A DNA stretch of 64,000 nucleotides, from the NCBI GenBank assembly GCA_963774305.1, contig CAVZEM010000011.1:434001-498000 (forward strand), in the 5' to 3' direction. Source of the DNA: DASUPK01 sp963774305 (GTDB lineage: Bacteria; Actinomycetota; Thermoleophilia; Solirubrobacterales; 70-9). The position numbers were made by a program, and so were the translations under genes. Shown piece by piece: positions 47,338 to 56,399 of the stretch. How positions within the stretch are numbered: position 1 is the stretch's first letter; each line of letters opens with the position of its first letter. A model generated the notes under the pieces. That model made no database searches. It had not been told where the DNA came from and saw only the letters and a program-made list of their open reading frames with translations.

Positions 47338-48291
47338 ATGGCGGACGCCTTGACAGAGCGGCCCCGGACCTGGGGCGCTCCCGGCGACCCGCTCGGACCG
47401 TACGAAGAGGTCACCCTCCACGGCCACAAGGTCGGCTTCCAGGCCGCCGGTGAGGGCCCGCTGCTGGTGCTGCTGCACGGGATCACCTCGACGTCGGAGG
47501 CCTGGCGGACGGTGATGCCCCGGCTGTCCGAGCGCTACACGGTGATCGCCCCGGACATGATCGGCCACGGCCGCTCGGCCAAGCCGAGGGGCGACTACTC
47601 GCTGGGCGCCTATGCGGCGGGAGTGCGCGATCTGCTGGGGGTGCTCGGCTTCGAGCGCGCCACGATCGTCGGACACTCCCTGGGCGGCGGGATCGCGATG
47701 CAGTTCTCGTACCTGTTCCCGGAGTACATCGAGCGGCTGGCGCTGATCTCCTCCGGTGGGCTCGGCAAGGAGGTCCACGCGATGCTGCGCGCCGCCACCC
47801 TCCCCGGATCCGAATGGGTGCTGCCGCTGCTGGCGCGCGAGTGGTCCGTGAAGGCCGGGGACGCCGTGCGCTCGGTGGCCTCGAAGATCGGGATCGAGGC
47901 GGGCCCCGATATCGCCGAGTTCGCCCGCGGCTACGCGTCGCTGGTCGAGGAGGGCGCCACCGACGCTTTCCTCGACACGATGCGAAGCGTGATCGGTCCC
48001 GACGGCCAGAAGGTGAGCGCGCTCGACCGCCTCTACCTCGCCGATCAGATCCCGTTTCTGCTGATCTGGGGAAGCGATGACCCGGTGATCCCTGTCGAGC
48101 ACGGCCGCCGCGCGCACGAGCTCGTCGCCCACAGCCACTACGTCGAAATCGAGGGCTCCGGCCACTGGCCGATGCTCGACCAGCCCGACCGGATAGTGCA
48201 GGAGCTGACCAGCTTCATCGAGGAGACCGAGCCGTTCGAATGGTCGCTCGAGTCCGCGCGGGAGCGGATGCGCCGCGGCCCCGGGGGCTAG
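47338..48291 (+). CDS. Alpha/beta hydrolase
   Basis: A 317-residue alpha/beta hydrolase. The oxyanion part LLVLLHGITSTSEAWRTVMP, the nucleophile elbow VGHSLGGGIAMQ (Ser), the Asp in LLIWGSDDPVIP and the His in IEGSGHWPMLDQ are complete, so it should be active. The substrate may be an ester or lactone; the neighbourhood (acyl-CoA dehydrogenase, acyltransferase) suggests a lipid-related compound. It starts 46 bases after the dehydrogenase gene. A gap of 10 bases separates it from the acyltransferase gene. Confidence 0.9.
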   Translation: MADALTERPRTWGAPGDPLGPYEEVTLHGHKVGFQAAGEGPLLVLLHGITSTSEAWRTVMPRLSERYTVIAPDMIGHGRSAKPRGDYSLGAYAAGVRDLLGVLGFERATIVGHSLGGGIAMQFSYLFPEYIERLALISSGGLGKEVHAMLRAATLPGSEWVLPLLAREWSVKAGDAVRSVASKIGIEAGPDIAEFARGYASLVEEGATDAFLDTMRSVIGPDGQKVSALDRLYLADQIPFLLIWGSDDPVIPVEHGRRAHELVAHSHYVEIEGSGHWPMLDQPDRIVQELTSFIEETEPFEWSLESARERMRRGPGG

Positions 48292-48301
48292 CCGGCGGGC
48301 C

Positions 48302-49153
48302 ATGGGCGTCCGCGCGCGAGTCAGCCAGGGAATCAGGGACCTGGTCTCGCGGCGAATCCCCGGCGCCGACCTCGACGACCGGGACCCGGACTACATCCGC
48401 GAGCAGCTCCCCGGGCTCTGGGTGCTCGCCTCCTTCTACTTCCGGGCCGAGGTGCGCGGGCTCGGCCGGATCCCCGCCGAGGGCCCGGTCCTACTCGTCG
48501 GCAACCATTCCGGCGGCAACGTCACCCCGGACACGATGGTCTTCGCGCTCGCCTTCTCGGGCCACTTCGGGGTCGAGCGCCGTCTCCATCCCCTGGTCCA
48601 CAACCTGGTCCTGGCGATGCCGCTCCCCTTCAACCTCTCGAAGTTCGGCTGCGTCGCGGCCTCGCCCGAGAACGCCAAGCTGGCGCTCGAACGCGACGCC
48701 GCCGTGCTGGTCTACCCAGGCGGCGACTGGGAGGTCCACCGCCCCTCTTGGCAGGAGGGCAGGGTCGACTTCGCCGGCCGCAAGGGCTGGGCGAAGCTCG
48801 CGATCGAGACCGGTGTCCCGATCGTGCCGCTGGTCTCGGTCGGCGGACAGGAGACCGCGATCTTTCTCTCCCGCGGCGAGCGGCTCGCGCGGGCGCTGCA
48901 GCTCAACCGCCTCTTCCGGCTCAAGGTCCTCCCAATCTCCCTGTCGATCCCCTGGGGGTTGAACGTGGGCGACATGCTCGGACACTGGCCGCTCCCCGCC
49001 AAGCTGACAATCGAGGCGATGGAGCCGATCGACCTGCGCGAGCGCTTCGGCCGCCATCCGGACGACGACGAGGTCTCCGACTACGTGACGCGGGTGATGC
49101 AGATCAAGCTCGACGAACTCTCGGCCGGGCGCCGCCTGCCTCTGATCGGCTGA
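48302..49153 (+). CDS. Lysophospholipid acyltransferase family protein
   Basis: A 283-residue acyltransferase of the PlsC superfamily. Motif I NHSGGNVTPDTMVF provides the expected His and Asp (NHSGGNVTPD); LVYPGGDWEVHRPSW corresponds to the later FPEG-type motif; and GVPIVPLVSVGG is the usual strand after it. Likely acylates a lysophospholipid or glycerolipid at the membrane. The hydrophobic SLSIPWGLNVGDMLG region adds a membrane-contact segment. It is coupled closely to the SRPBCC gene (one base between stop and start). Confidence 0.85.
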   Translation: MGVRARVSQGIRDLVSRRIPGADLDDRDPDYIREQLPGLWVLASFYFRAEVRGLGRIPAEGPVLLVGNHSGGNVTPDTMVFALAFSGHFGVERRLHPLVHNLVLAMPLPFNLSKFGCVAASPENAKLALERDAAVLVYPGGDWEVHRPSWQEGRVDFAGRKGWAKLAIETGVPIVPLVSVGGQETAIFLSRGERLARALQLNRLFRLKVLPISLSIPWGLNVGDMLGHWPLPAKLTIEAMEPIDLRERFGRHPDDDEVSDYVTRVMQIKLDELSAGRRLPLIG

Positions 49154-49154
49154 G

Positions 49155-49595
49155 ATGCGCGTCGAGGAGAGCATCGAGATCGCGGCGCCGCGAGATCGGA
49201 TCTGGCCCCTCGTCTCGGAGCCCGACCGCTACTTCGACTTCATGGTCGGCTCGACCTGGAAGCACGTCGAGGGCGAGCCGGTGAGCGGTCCGCGTGCTCG
49301 GTACTGGCTCACCGTCCAAGCCGGCTCGACCGACCTGGGCGGGGTGATCGAGATCGTCGAGTGGGACCCGCCGCACGAGCTCGCCTGGACCAACGTCAGC
49401 GGGATCGACAACCGCGGCCGCTGGATCCTCCGCGACCGCGGCGAGAGCAGCCAGGTGACGCTGCGCTTCAGCTACCAGGTGCCGGGCGGGATCCTGGCGC
49501 TGATCGCGAGCCGCCTGAGCGCGCCGATCATGCGCCGCGTCGTGCGCCAGTCGCTGGACGCGCTCAAGGACCTGGTCGAGGGAGGTGGCGGATGA
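49155..49595 (+). CDS. SRPBCC family protein
   Basis: A 146-residue START-like domain protein. Typical elements are VEESIEIAAPRDRIWPLVSE at the N-terminus, the middle strands EIVEWDPPHELAWTNVSG, and the C-terminal helix MRRVVRQSLDALKDLVEGG. It presumably binds a lipid-like molecule. It lies directly after the acyltransferase gene, and its stop codon overlaps the ATG of the next, broken gene. Confidence 0.85.
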   Translation: MRVEESIEIAAPRDRIWPLVSEPDRYFDFMVGSTWKHVEGEPVSGPRARYWLTVQAGSTDLGGVIEIVEWDPPHELAWTNVSGIDNRGRWILRDRGESSQVTLRFSYQVPGGILALIASRLSAPIMRRVVRQSLDALKDLVEGGGG

Positions 49596-49716
49596 GCTTC
49601 CGGCTGCTCGGCTATGTCGGCCACATCCTGGCCGACGCCGCGATCTTCGGGGTGCCGGTCGGATCGTCCTGCTGACGATCTTCGCCCTCAACCGCTGGGG
49701 GCCCAAGGACCGCTGA
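49592..49716 (+). pseudogene. Frameshifted tiny membrane protein gene
   Basis: The ATG at 49592 begins MSFRLLGYVGHILADAAIFG and then stops after VPVGSSC. The other frame continues RIVLLTIFALNRWGPKDR to a stop at 49714-49716. Adding one base near 49665 would give a single membrane protein of about 41 residues. It overlaps the SRPBCC stop codon as ATGA. Either a real one-base deletion or a sequence error. Confidence 0.6.
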
Positions 49717-49735
49717 GCGTGGTAAATCCTTGGCT

Positions 49736-50138
49736 GTGGACGAGCTTTCCAACGAAGAGCTGGTCGCCAATGGATACGCGGCGTGGAACGAGGACGACCT
49801 CGAGGGAATGCTCGACTTCTGCCACCCGGAGGTCAGCTACCACACCAGCGGCGTCTTTCCGGGACTGGACGCGGTCTACCAGGGCGAGGAGGGAATCCGC
49901 CGCTGGTGGGATGACTTCCATGAGCCCTGGAGACGAGATCAAGGTGATCCCGGAACGGATCGCCCAGGACGGCGACGAGATGGCGATCCTGATTCGATTC
50001 GAGGGAACCGGCAGGGGCGGAATCGAGACGAGCATGCGCTTCATCAACACGATCCAGCTCCGGGACCGCAAGGCCTACCGCTTCGGGGCGCGTCCGTATA
50101 CACCGGAGGCGGCGCGGGAGCTCGGCCTGGAGGAGTGA
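49736..50138 (+). pseudogene. Frameshifted SnoaL-like (NTF2-fold) protein gene
   Basis: The first frame gives VDELSNEELVANGYAAWNED, then DLEGMLDFCHPEVSYHTSGV and GIRRWWDDFHEPW. At 49931 one extra A moves the sense to the +1 frame, which continues DEIKVIPERIAQDGDEMAIL and ends ARPYTPEAARELGLEE. Removing that A gives a normal SnoaL-like protein of about 133 residues. A TTG at 49730 or GTG at 49736 could be the start. Third broken small gene in a short stretch. Confidence 0.65.
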
Positions 50139-50152
50139 ATCCTGACGCGCCG

Positions 50153-51871
50153 CTAGGCGGAGAGCCCACGATTCGAGCGGGTGCGACCGTGGTGGCCGTC
50201 CGCGCTCCAAGCGAGCTCGAGCTGAAGCCGTCCCGCGCTCCTGGCCGCGGCACGCGCCGCCCCGGTCAGGCGCAGGCGCAGGGCCCGCGTCGCCCCTGCC
50301 CCGAGCGTCATCCGGATCGTGGGGAGGCTGACGGCCAGGTGCCGGACCCGATTCCCGCGGCGAACGTTCCCGAGGACGAGCGCACGGGCCGTGAGCCGGC
50401 ATCTGGAGGCCACGTGGCAGGCGGCCTTGCCCGCGACGAGGCGCGTGCCGTGCAGGCGGAGAGCGTCACGCCAGCGGAAGCGCAAGCCCACACTTCCCTT
50501 CGGGACTGCGGTCCCGGTGAGCGAGGCGATGTGCGAACCACCGTCGCCGGTGATCCGCAGGCGCGCGGACTTCGGTCCCTTCGCGTCGGGCGCAAACCTG
50601 ACCTGGACCTCGCACTGGCCGGCAGCGGCGAGCGCGACGTCGGTGCAGTCATCGGCCGAGAGCCGGAACTGGTCCGCATCGGCGCCGACGATCGATGCTC
50701 CGCTCAGCCTCATGGGAGTGTCGCCCTGGTTGCTGACGGCGAATGTCTGAACCGGGCTGGTGGTGTCCACGGGCCGGCTGCCGAAGTCATGGCCGCCGGG
50801 CGTCAGCGAAACCTGCGGGTCGACACCGACACCCATGAGGTTGACCTGTGCCCCGCCGTCCTGATCGCCGAAGAAGCTCAGCTGGGCGATCTTGGGACCG
50901 GAGCTGTCGGGTTGGAAGCGAACCTGCGCGGTGCAGCTGGCGGATGGCTCGAGCGGCAGACCGGTGCAGTCCTCGTGGAGCAGCCGGAAGCTGCCCACGT
51001 CGCCTCCGGAGACCACCGCGACGAAGAACCCGCCGGGGAGGTTGCCGCTGTTCGTCAACGTGATCGTGCGGGTGATGCCCGGCTGGCCCGTGGTTGCCGA
51101 TCCGAAGTCGGCGGGGTCGGGCGACCCGGTCACGACCGCCTGGCCTCCCTCGCCGCTGAGGTCGGCGGTGAACTGGACGCCGTTGACGCTCACCCGCAGC
51201 TGCGCCGAGTAGGGGACGGGGTCGTTCGGGCCGAAGTTGACCTGCACCGTGCAGGTGTCGTTCGGCTGCAGCGTGTTCCCGAAGCAGCTGATGAACCCCG
51301 TCCAGAAAGCCCCCGAGCCGGGACCGACGATGTCGATCGAGTTGACCTGCACGGAGGCCGCGCCCGTGTTCCGCACCTGGAAGTTCGTCTGGGAGCTGCC
51401 GTTGTGGATCTGTTGCAGGCCGAAGTCGTAGCTCGTGGGCTCGAAGGTCAGGTCGGGCGCGGCGCCGGTGCCCGTCAGATCGACGGTCTGGTCGCGCCGC
51501 GGCTCGTCCGAGACGACGTGCAGGGTGGCGTTCCTGCCGCCGGCGCCACCGGCGAAGAAGCTGACGTTGATACCGCAGCTCTGGCCGGGATCGAGCTGGC
51601 CGCCGCAGTTGCCGTTCTGGTTGAAATCGGAGGGATTGGCGCCGTCGATGAAGACCTTGCTGATCGTGACGGGCACGTCACCGGTGTTCTTCGCAGTCAC
51701 CTGCTGCTGGCCCCCGGGGTTGCCGACCGTGGTGGCCGGGAAGTCCAGCGGCCCAGGGGAAAGGGTGAGCTCAGCCGTGGCTGCCTCGGCGCCGGCCGGC
51801 AGCAGGGCTGCTCCGGTCAGCGCGGCGGCGACGGCGGTCAAGATGAACTTCCCTGCTCCTGAGCGAGGCAT
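50153..51871 (-). CDS. Secreted choice-of-anchor-D (Ig-like) repeat protein
   Basis: A protein of about 572 residues with a signal peptide (GKFILTAVAAALTGAALLPAGA) and four Ig-like choice-of-anchor D/ASPM-type repeats of about 110 residues. Each repeat has a hallmark like FPATTVGNPGGQQQVTAKNT (copy one), FGLQQIHNGSSQTNFQVRNT, FGSATTGQPGITRTITLTNS and FGSRPVDTTSPVQTFAVSNQ, then C-containing pairs (SCGINVSFFAG, TCTVQVNFGP). The C-terminal 130 residues are basic (VRRGNRVRHLAV, RALRLRLTGAARAAARSAGR), perhaps to bind the cell surface. Function is structural or adhesive at most; no enzyme domain. Start ATG 51871 or 51883. Confidence 0.78.
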   Translation of the reverse strand: MPRSGAGKFILTAVAAALTGAALLPAGAEAATAELTLSPGPLDFPATTVGNPGGQQQVTAKNTGDVPVTISKVFIDGANPSDFNQNGNCGGQLDPGQSCGINVSFFAGGAGGRNATLHVVSDEPRRDQTVDLTGTGAAPDLTFEPTSYDFGLQQIHNGSSQTNFQVRNTGAASVQVNSIDIVGPGSGAFWTGFISCFGNTLQPNDTCTVQVNFGPNDPVPYSAQLRVSVNGVQFTADLSGEGGQAVVTGSPDPADFGSATTGQPGITRTITLTNSGNLPGGFFVAVVSGGDVGSFRLLHEDCTGLPLEPSASCTAQVRFQPDSSGPKIAQLSFFGDQDGGAQVNLMGVGVDPQVSLTPGGHDFGSRPVDTTSPVQTFAVSNQGDTPMRLSGASIVGADADQFRLSADDCTDVALAAAGQCEVQVRFAPDAKGPKSARLRITGDGGSHIASLTGTAVPKGSVGLRFRWRDALRLHGTRLVAGKAACHVASRCRLTARALVLGNVRRGNRVRHLAVSLPTIRMTLGAGATRALRLRLTGAARAAARSAGRLQLELAWSADGHHGRTRSNRGLSA

Positions 51872-52058
51872 AGGGCAGGACATCGGCGGGCGCTTCGGGC
51901 ACTTGACCCCCCCGGTCAAATGTCAAATAAGGACGTGTCCAAACGGCCCCCAGCGTGGTCGTCCCGGCCGGTACCGGACGTGATCTGCACGTCGAATTGC
52001 ACGGCAGGTCCCTTACCAGGCCCAATCCGGTCCGGGATCGCGGGCGTACCATGGAGCG

Positions 52059-53009
52059 ATGGCCACTGCGCCGAGGCTGAATCCGACCGAGGTGGCGGAG
52101 ATCGGCTCACGGCTGGCGGGGAATATCGCGCTCGCCGTGAAGGCTCCGGACCGCGTGGTGCGGGATCTGATCGTGGCGCTGCTCGCCGACGGGCACGTCC
52201 TGATCGAGGATGCGCCAGGTGTGGGCAAGACCGCCCTCGCCCGGGCGCTGGCCCGCTCGCTCGAGGCCGAGTACGCCCGGGTGCAATGCACCTCGGATCT
52301 GCTGCCGGCCGACCTGGTCGGCACCAACGTCTTCAACCAGCGGACGGCGAGCTTCGAGTTCCATCCCGGTCCCGTCTTCGCCAACGTCGTCCTGGTCGAC
52401 GAGATCAACCGGGCATCCCCCAAGACCCAATCCGGGCTGCTCGAGTGCATGCAGGAACGGCAGATCACGATCGACGGGACCAAGCATGAGCTCGCCCGCC
52501 CGTTCGTGGTGCTCGCCACCCAGAACCCCGCCGAGTACGAGGGCACCTACCCCCTCCCCGAGGCGGAGCTCGACCGCTTCATGGTCCGGGTCAGCCTCGG
52601 CTATCCGGCCGCCGAGGCGGAAGCGGCGATGCTCGCCGAGCATGCCGACCGAGACCCGGTCGACGGGCTCGGCCCGGTCGCGGACGTGTCGGCGATCCGC
52701 GCCGCGCAGGCCGCCCTCGCCGGGGTGCAGGGCACGGAGAGTCTGCGCAGATACGTGGTGGCCGTCTGTGAGGCGACCCGTGAAGACGACCGGGTCGAGC
52801 TGGGAGCGAGCCCGAGGGCGGGGCTGATGCTCTTCCGTGCCGCGAAGGCGCTGGCGGCGCTGGAGGGTCGCGACCACGTGCTGCCCGACGACGTCCAAGC
52901 GCTCGCCCCGTCGGTGCTCTCGCACCGGCTGCTTCTCTCCTTCGAGGTCGACGGCGACCAGCGCGAGACGGTCGTCCGCGAGGCGATCGACAGGGTCCCG
53001 GCTCTGTGA
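52059..53009 (+). CDS. MoxR family AAA+ ATPase
   Basis: A 316-residue MoxR ATPase, a chaperone-type AAA+ protein often found with DUF58 and transglutaminase-type genes. Walker A (EDAPGVGKTALARALA) is at about 50-65 with the core at 51-59, Walker B NVVLVDEINRASPK at 109-122, sensor 1 ATQNPAEYEGTYPL, and a C-terminal VLSHRLLLSFEV. It is followed one base later by the DUF58 gene and then the transglutaminase gene, the usual order of this module, which is thought to assemble or activate a surface complex. Confidence 0.94.
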   Translation: MATAPRLNPTEVAEIGSRLAGNIALAVKAPDRVVRDLIVALLADGHVLIEDAPGVGKTALARALARSLEAEYARVQCTSDLLPADLVGTNVFNQRTASFEFHPGPVFANVVLVDEINRASPKTQSGLLECMQERQITIDGTKHELARPFVVLATQNPAEYEGTYPLPEAELDRFMVRVSLGYPAAEAEAAMLAEHADRDPVDGLGPVADVSAIRAAQAALAGVQGTESLRRYVVAVCEATREDDRVELGASPRAGLMLFRAAKALAALEGRDHVLPDDVQALAPSVLSHRLLLSFEVDGDQRETVVREAIDRVPAL

Positions 53010-53010
53010 G

Positions 53011-54138
53011 ATGACCGGGACGAGGGAGTCCGGTACGCCGCGAGCGCCAGCCACGGCGGCGCTCGGGGCGGCCCTCACCCTCACTGGACTGGCATTCGGC
53101 CTCACCGCCGCCCTGGTCTGCGGGATCGCACTCCTCGTTCTCGCCATCGGCGCCGTGGCCTGGGTCGAGCTGGCCACGGTCGGGGGGCGGCTGGAGCGGG
53201 AGCGCGGACCGGGCCGGCTCGAGGAGAGCGAGCCCTGTCCACTGCGGATCGTGCTCCGGCGAACGCTGCTGCCACCGCCAGGTGGCAAGCTGATGGACCC
53301 GCTCCTGGACCGCAGCGTCCCGGTCGGCCCCCGCTGGCGCCGCACGCTCACCCGCGAGGTGTGGCTGGAGCACCCCGGGCGTCTTCGCCTCTCGCCCACT
53401 CGCCTCGTCGTTCGCGACCCGCTCGGGCTCTGGCAGCGGGAGCTCGACTCGGGGGAACCGGGTGAGCTGGTGGTGCTGCCGCGCATCGATCCGGTCCGCT
53501 GGTCCGGTCCTGGGACAGAGCCCAATGGCCAGTCCGCCGGCTCCGGCAGCGCCAGCGACGCCACGTCCCGCCGTGGGGCCCTCGCCCAGTTCGAGGTCGA
53601 CGGGCTCCGCCCCTACCGCGACGGAAGCCCGGCTTCGCGGATCCACTGGCCCGCGGTGGCAAGAACAGGCGAGATGCTGGAGCGGCGGCTCGTCGCCGGC
53701 GGGGAACCCCGGCCCCTGGTCGTCTTCGATCCCCGCGGCGGGGACGATGCCGAGCGCGAGCGGGCGATGCGGGCCGCCGCCTCCCTCTGCGTCGAGCTCG
53801 CCCGCTCCGGCGGCTGCGAGCTCCTCGTGCCCGGAGAACGCCGGCCGATCCCCATCGATTCGTCGCTGCGGGCCTGGCCCGAGGCCCACGTCCGGATCGC
53901 CGTCTCGGACCCGCGGGCCGGGCCGATGTTGCCCGCGGGAGTGAGCGGGGCGGCGCTTCTCTGGGTGACCGCGGGCAGCTCTCTGCCGCGATCGCTTCGG
54001 CGGCTGCGGCCGGGCAGCTTCCTGATCACGCCGAGAGGCTCGCGGCGGGCGGCCGCGTTTCGGGTCTCGGGCTGCTTCGCCTACCCGGCCAGGGCGCCGG
54101 GCGAGCGAGCGGCGCCACGGCAGCGGACGGCGGCATGA
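53011..54138 (+). CDS. DUF58 domain membrane protein
   Basis: A 375-residue protein with two N-terminal helices (LGAALTLTGLAFGLTAALVC, and IALLVLAIGAVAWVEL) and a DUF58 core. The signature is RRGALAQFEVDGLRPYRDGS with SRIHWPAVARTGEMLERRLV; the middle RLVVRDPLGLWQRELDSGEP is typical. DUF58 proteins have a von Willebrand A-like fold and are partners of MoxR ATPases; the C-terminal half of the usual domain is shorter here. It overlaps the transglutaminase gene by four bases (ATGA). Confidence 0.85.
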   Translation: MTGTRESGTPRAPATAALGAALTLTGLAFGLTAALVCGIALLVLAIGAVAWVELATVGGRLERERGPGRLEESEPCPLRIVLRRTLLPPPGGKLMDPLLDRSVPVGPRWRRTLTREVWLEHPGRLRLSPTRLVVRDPLGLWQRELDSGEPGELVVLPRIDPVRWSGPGTEPNGQSAGSGSASDATSRRGALAQFEVDGLRPYRDGSPASRIHWPAVARTGEMLERRLVAGGEPRPLVVFDPRGGDDAERERAMRAAASLCVELARSGGCELLVPGERRPIPIDSSLRAWPEAHVRIAVSDPRAGPMLPAGVSGAALLWVTAGSSLPRSLRRLRPGSFLITPRGSRRAAAFRVSGCFAYPARAPGERAAPRQRTAA

Positions 54139-56399
54139 CCGCGGTCGCCGCACGTCCTGCCCGGATCGAGCTGATCTGCTTCGCGGCGCTCGCCGCGGTG
54201 GCCACCCTGCAGTGGACGTCGCTGGTCGCACACCCGCCCGCCGGCCGGGTGTGCCTGGCAGCGCTGCTGGCCACGGGCGCCGGCGCGCTGATCTCCGCGA
54301 TCGCCCGCCTGCCCGGATCGCGGGCTGCCCGCTGGGCGATGGCGGGCGCCGCCACGGCCGCGGCAATCCTGGTCTGCATGATCGTGGTGGGGCTTCCCGC
54401 TCGGCTGCTGCTCCCGGCGCACTGGGATGAGCTCGGCTCCGACATCGGCCGCAGCCTCGACGGCGTCGCCGATGTCCCCGTCCCGTACGCGGGCGCGGAC
54501 ACCTGGACGCGGCTGGCAATCCTGTTGGCGGCCCCCCTGACCGCGGGGCTCGCCGCCTTCGCCGCCTTCTGGCCCACCCGGCGCCGGGTGGCGGGTCGGA
54601 TCTGCGCCCTGGTGCTGCTGGTCGCGCTCTACCTGGTCGCGGTGGCCTGGGCCCGGCCCGGCCGACAGCTGGCCGGGGGCGCGCTGCTGGTCGTCCTGAC
54701 CTGCGCCTGGCTGTTCTTGCCCGGCATCCCCTCTCGCAGCCGAACCGCGGCGAGCGTCACGGTGGCAGCCGCGGCGGTCCTGGCGATCCCGGCAGCCGCC
54801 GCCCTCGACACCGGCAGGGGCCTGATCGACTACCGGCACTGGGGGCTGCTCAGCGCGAACGGCCAGAGCTTCAACTGGGACCAGACCTACGGGCCGCTGA
54901 GCTGGCCGCAGAAGGGAACCCTGCTGCTGGAGGTCGCCACCGAGCACACGCACTACTGGAAGGCGACCAACCTCGACACCTTCGACGGGATCCGCTGGGT
55001 GCGCTCGTCCGCGCCGTCGGCCGAGCCGGCGTTGGGTGAACCGCTCAAGTTCCATCCCAAGGGGACGCCTCCGCGGCTCAACCCGGAGTGGGTCGACCGG
55101 ATCAACTTCGACAACCGGGGGCTCAGCAGCGATTTCGCGGTGGGCGCCGGGACGATCCTGGCGCTCAGCCGGACGCAGGCCAGGCCGGCACCGGACGCCG
55201 TCTGGTCGATGACCCACGAGCTTCGCCCGGGGAACGAGTACACGGCGCTGGTCTACGACCCGAAGCCGAGCATCCCTGAGATGCGGGCGGCCGGAACCGC
55301 ATACCCGACAGGAACGCGGCGCTACGTCTCATTCGCGCTGCCCGGGCGCCCTGCCGCACCCGTCATCGAGACGCCGCTCTGGAGCCGCTCGGGCCCGGCA
55401 TCGATCGCGGATCAGGTGCGCGGCACGCCATACGTGGGGATGTACGAGCTGGCCCGCCGCATCGCCTCGGGCGCCCCGACCCCATATGAGGCCGCCCGGC
55501 GGATCGAGGTCTACCTCCGCTCCCACTACGCCTACCGCCAGAACGTCCCCAATCGGACCTATCCGCTGCCGGCCTTCCTCTCGCAGGACCATGCCGGCTA
55601 CTGCCAGCAGTTCTCGGGGACGATGGCCCTGATGCTTCGGATGCTCGGCATCCCCAGCCGGGTGTCGACCGGCTTCGCCCCGGGTGGCCGGGATCCGGAG
55701 CGCAACAACTTCCTGGTCGACGACACCGACGCGCACGACTGGGTCGAGGTCTTCTTCCCGCGGATCGGCTGGGTGACCTTCGAGCCCACCCCCGCCGCGG
55801 CCCCGGCCGCCACTCAGCTGGACGACAACGCGCTGGGCGTTACGAAGTCGCCCACCCCGAGCGAGAAGAGCTCCGGGCCCGGCTTTCCGCCGACCACCGG
55901 CAATCAAGCACCCACGCCGAAACAGTCCGCCGGCGTTTCGCAAGCGCAGGCCTCCCACGAATCAGGACCGGGAGCGCTTCTCGTCCTTGCGGCGGTGGTG
56001 GCGGCCCTGACCCTCGGGGCGCTGGGTGCCTACGGACTCCGTATTCGCCGCAGGCACCGGATGGACGCCGATCGGCTCACGGGCGCCCAGGTGGCGGAGC
56101 TGGATCGGGCGCTTGCCCGGATCGGCCATCCGCTCCCTCCGGGCGCCACGCTGCTCACCGCGGAGGGCTTGCTCGAAGGATTCGCGGGCGCACCGGCGGC
56201 GGACTACGCCGCCGCTCTCCTCGACCGGCGGTATCGCCGTCCCGGGGCGTCACCTCCGGGAGTGCGCGAACGCAGAGCCCTGCGGCGCGCCCTGCTCCGA
56301 GCGAGCGGACTGCGGTCGGCCCTGCGGGTGCTCGCCGCGGTTCCCCCGGGAGGCCCTAGCCCGCGTACGGGGCACGGGGATCCGAGGACCATTCGCTAG
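54135..56399 (+). CDS. Transglutaminase-like membrane protein (DUF3488/DUF4129 type)
   Basis: A 754-residue protein. About six N-terminal helices (e.g. LAALLATGAGALISAIARLP, ILLAAPLTAGLAAFAAFWPT, LVLLVALYLVAVAWARPG) form the DUF3488 part. The extracytoplasmic transglutaminase core has AGYCQQFSGTMALMLRML with Cys490 and DTDAHDWVEVFFPRIGWVTF with His534; a third acidic residue is in VTFEPTP. A Pro/Ser/Thr linker and a last helix (GPGALLVLAAVVAALTLGALG) end in a short basic DUF4129-like tail. It closes the MoxR-DUF58 operon; its 3' end overlaps the minus-strand gene at 56356 by 44 bases. Confidence 0.88.
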   Translation: MTAVAARPARIELICFAALAAVATLQWTSLVAHPPAGRVCLAALLATGAGALISAIARLPGSRAARWAMAGAATAAAILVCMIVVGLPARLLLPAHWDELGSDIGRSLDGVADVPVPYAGADTWTRLAILLAAPLTAGLAAFAAFWPTRRRVAGRICALVLLVALYLVAVAWARPGRQLAGGALLVVLTCAWLFLPGIPSRSRTAASVTVAAAAVLAIPAAAALDTGRGLIDYRHWGLLSANGQSFNWDQTYGPLSWPQKGTLLLEVATEHTHYWKATNLDTFDGIRWVRSSAPSAEPALGEPLKFHPKGTPPRLNPEWVDRINFDNRGLSSDFAVGAGTILALSRTQARPAPDAVWSMTHELRPGNEYTALVYDPKPSIPEMRAAGTAYPTGTRRYVSFALPGRPAAPVIETPLWSRSGPASIADQVRGTPYVGMYELARRIASGAPTPYEAARRIEVYLRSHYAYRQNVPNRTYPLPAFLSQDHAGYCQQFSGTMALMLRMLGIPSRVSTGFAPGGRDPERNNFLVDDTDAHDWVEVFFPRIGWVTFEPTPAAAPAATQLDDNALGVTKSPTPSEKSSGPGFPPTTGNQAPTPKQSAGVSQAQASHESGPGALLVLAAVVAALTLGALGAYGLRIRRRHRMDADRLTGAQVAELDRALARIGHPLPPGATLLTAEGLLEGFAGAPAADYAAALLDRRYRRPGASPPGVRERRALRRALLRASGLRSALRVLAAVPPGGPSPRTGHGDPRTIR

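Noticed and set aside
49900..49940. Programmed frameshifting to explain the SnoaL-like gene
   Set aside because: No slippery heptamer or downstream structure is visible, and a single extra A explains the shift.
49730..51862. A 710-codon plus-strand frame over the choice-of-anchor-D gene
   Set aside because: Only its first part (SnoaL-like) is protein-like; the rest is antisense to the minus-strand Ig-like gene and reads as low-complexity.
53011..56399. A novel surface system in the MoxR-DUF58-transglutaminase operon
   Set aside because: The order is the known, widespread module; no new domain or unusual fusion was seen in it.
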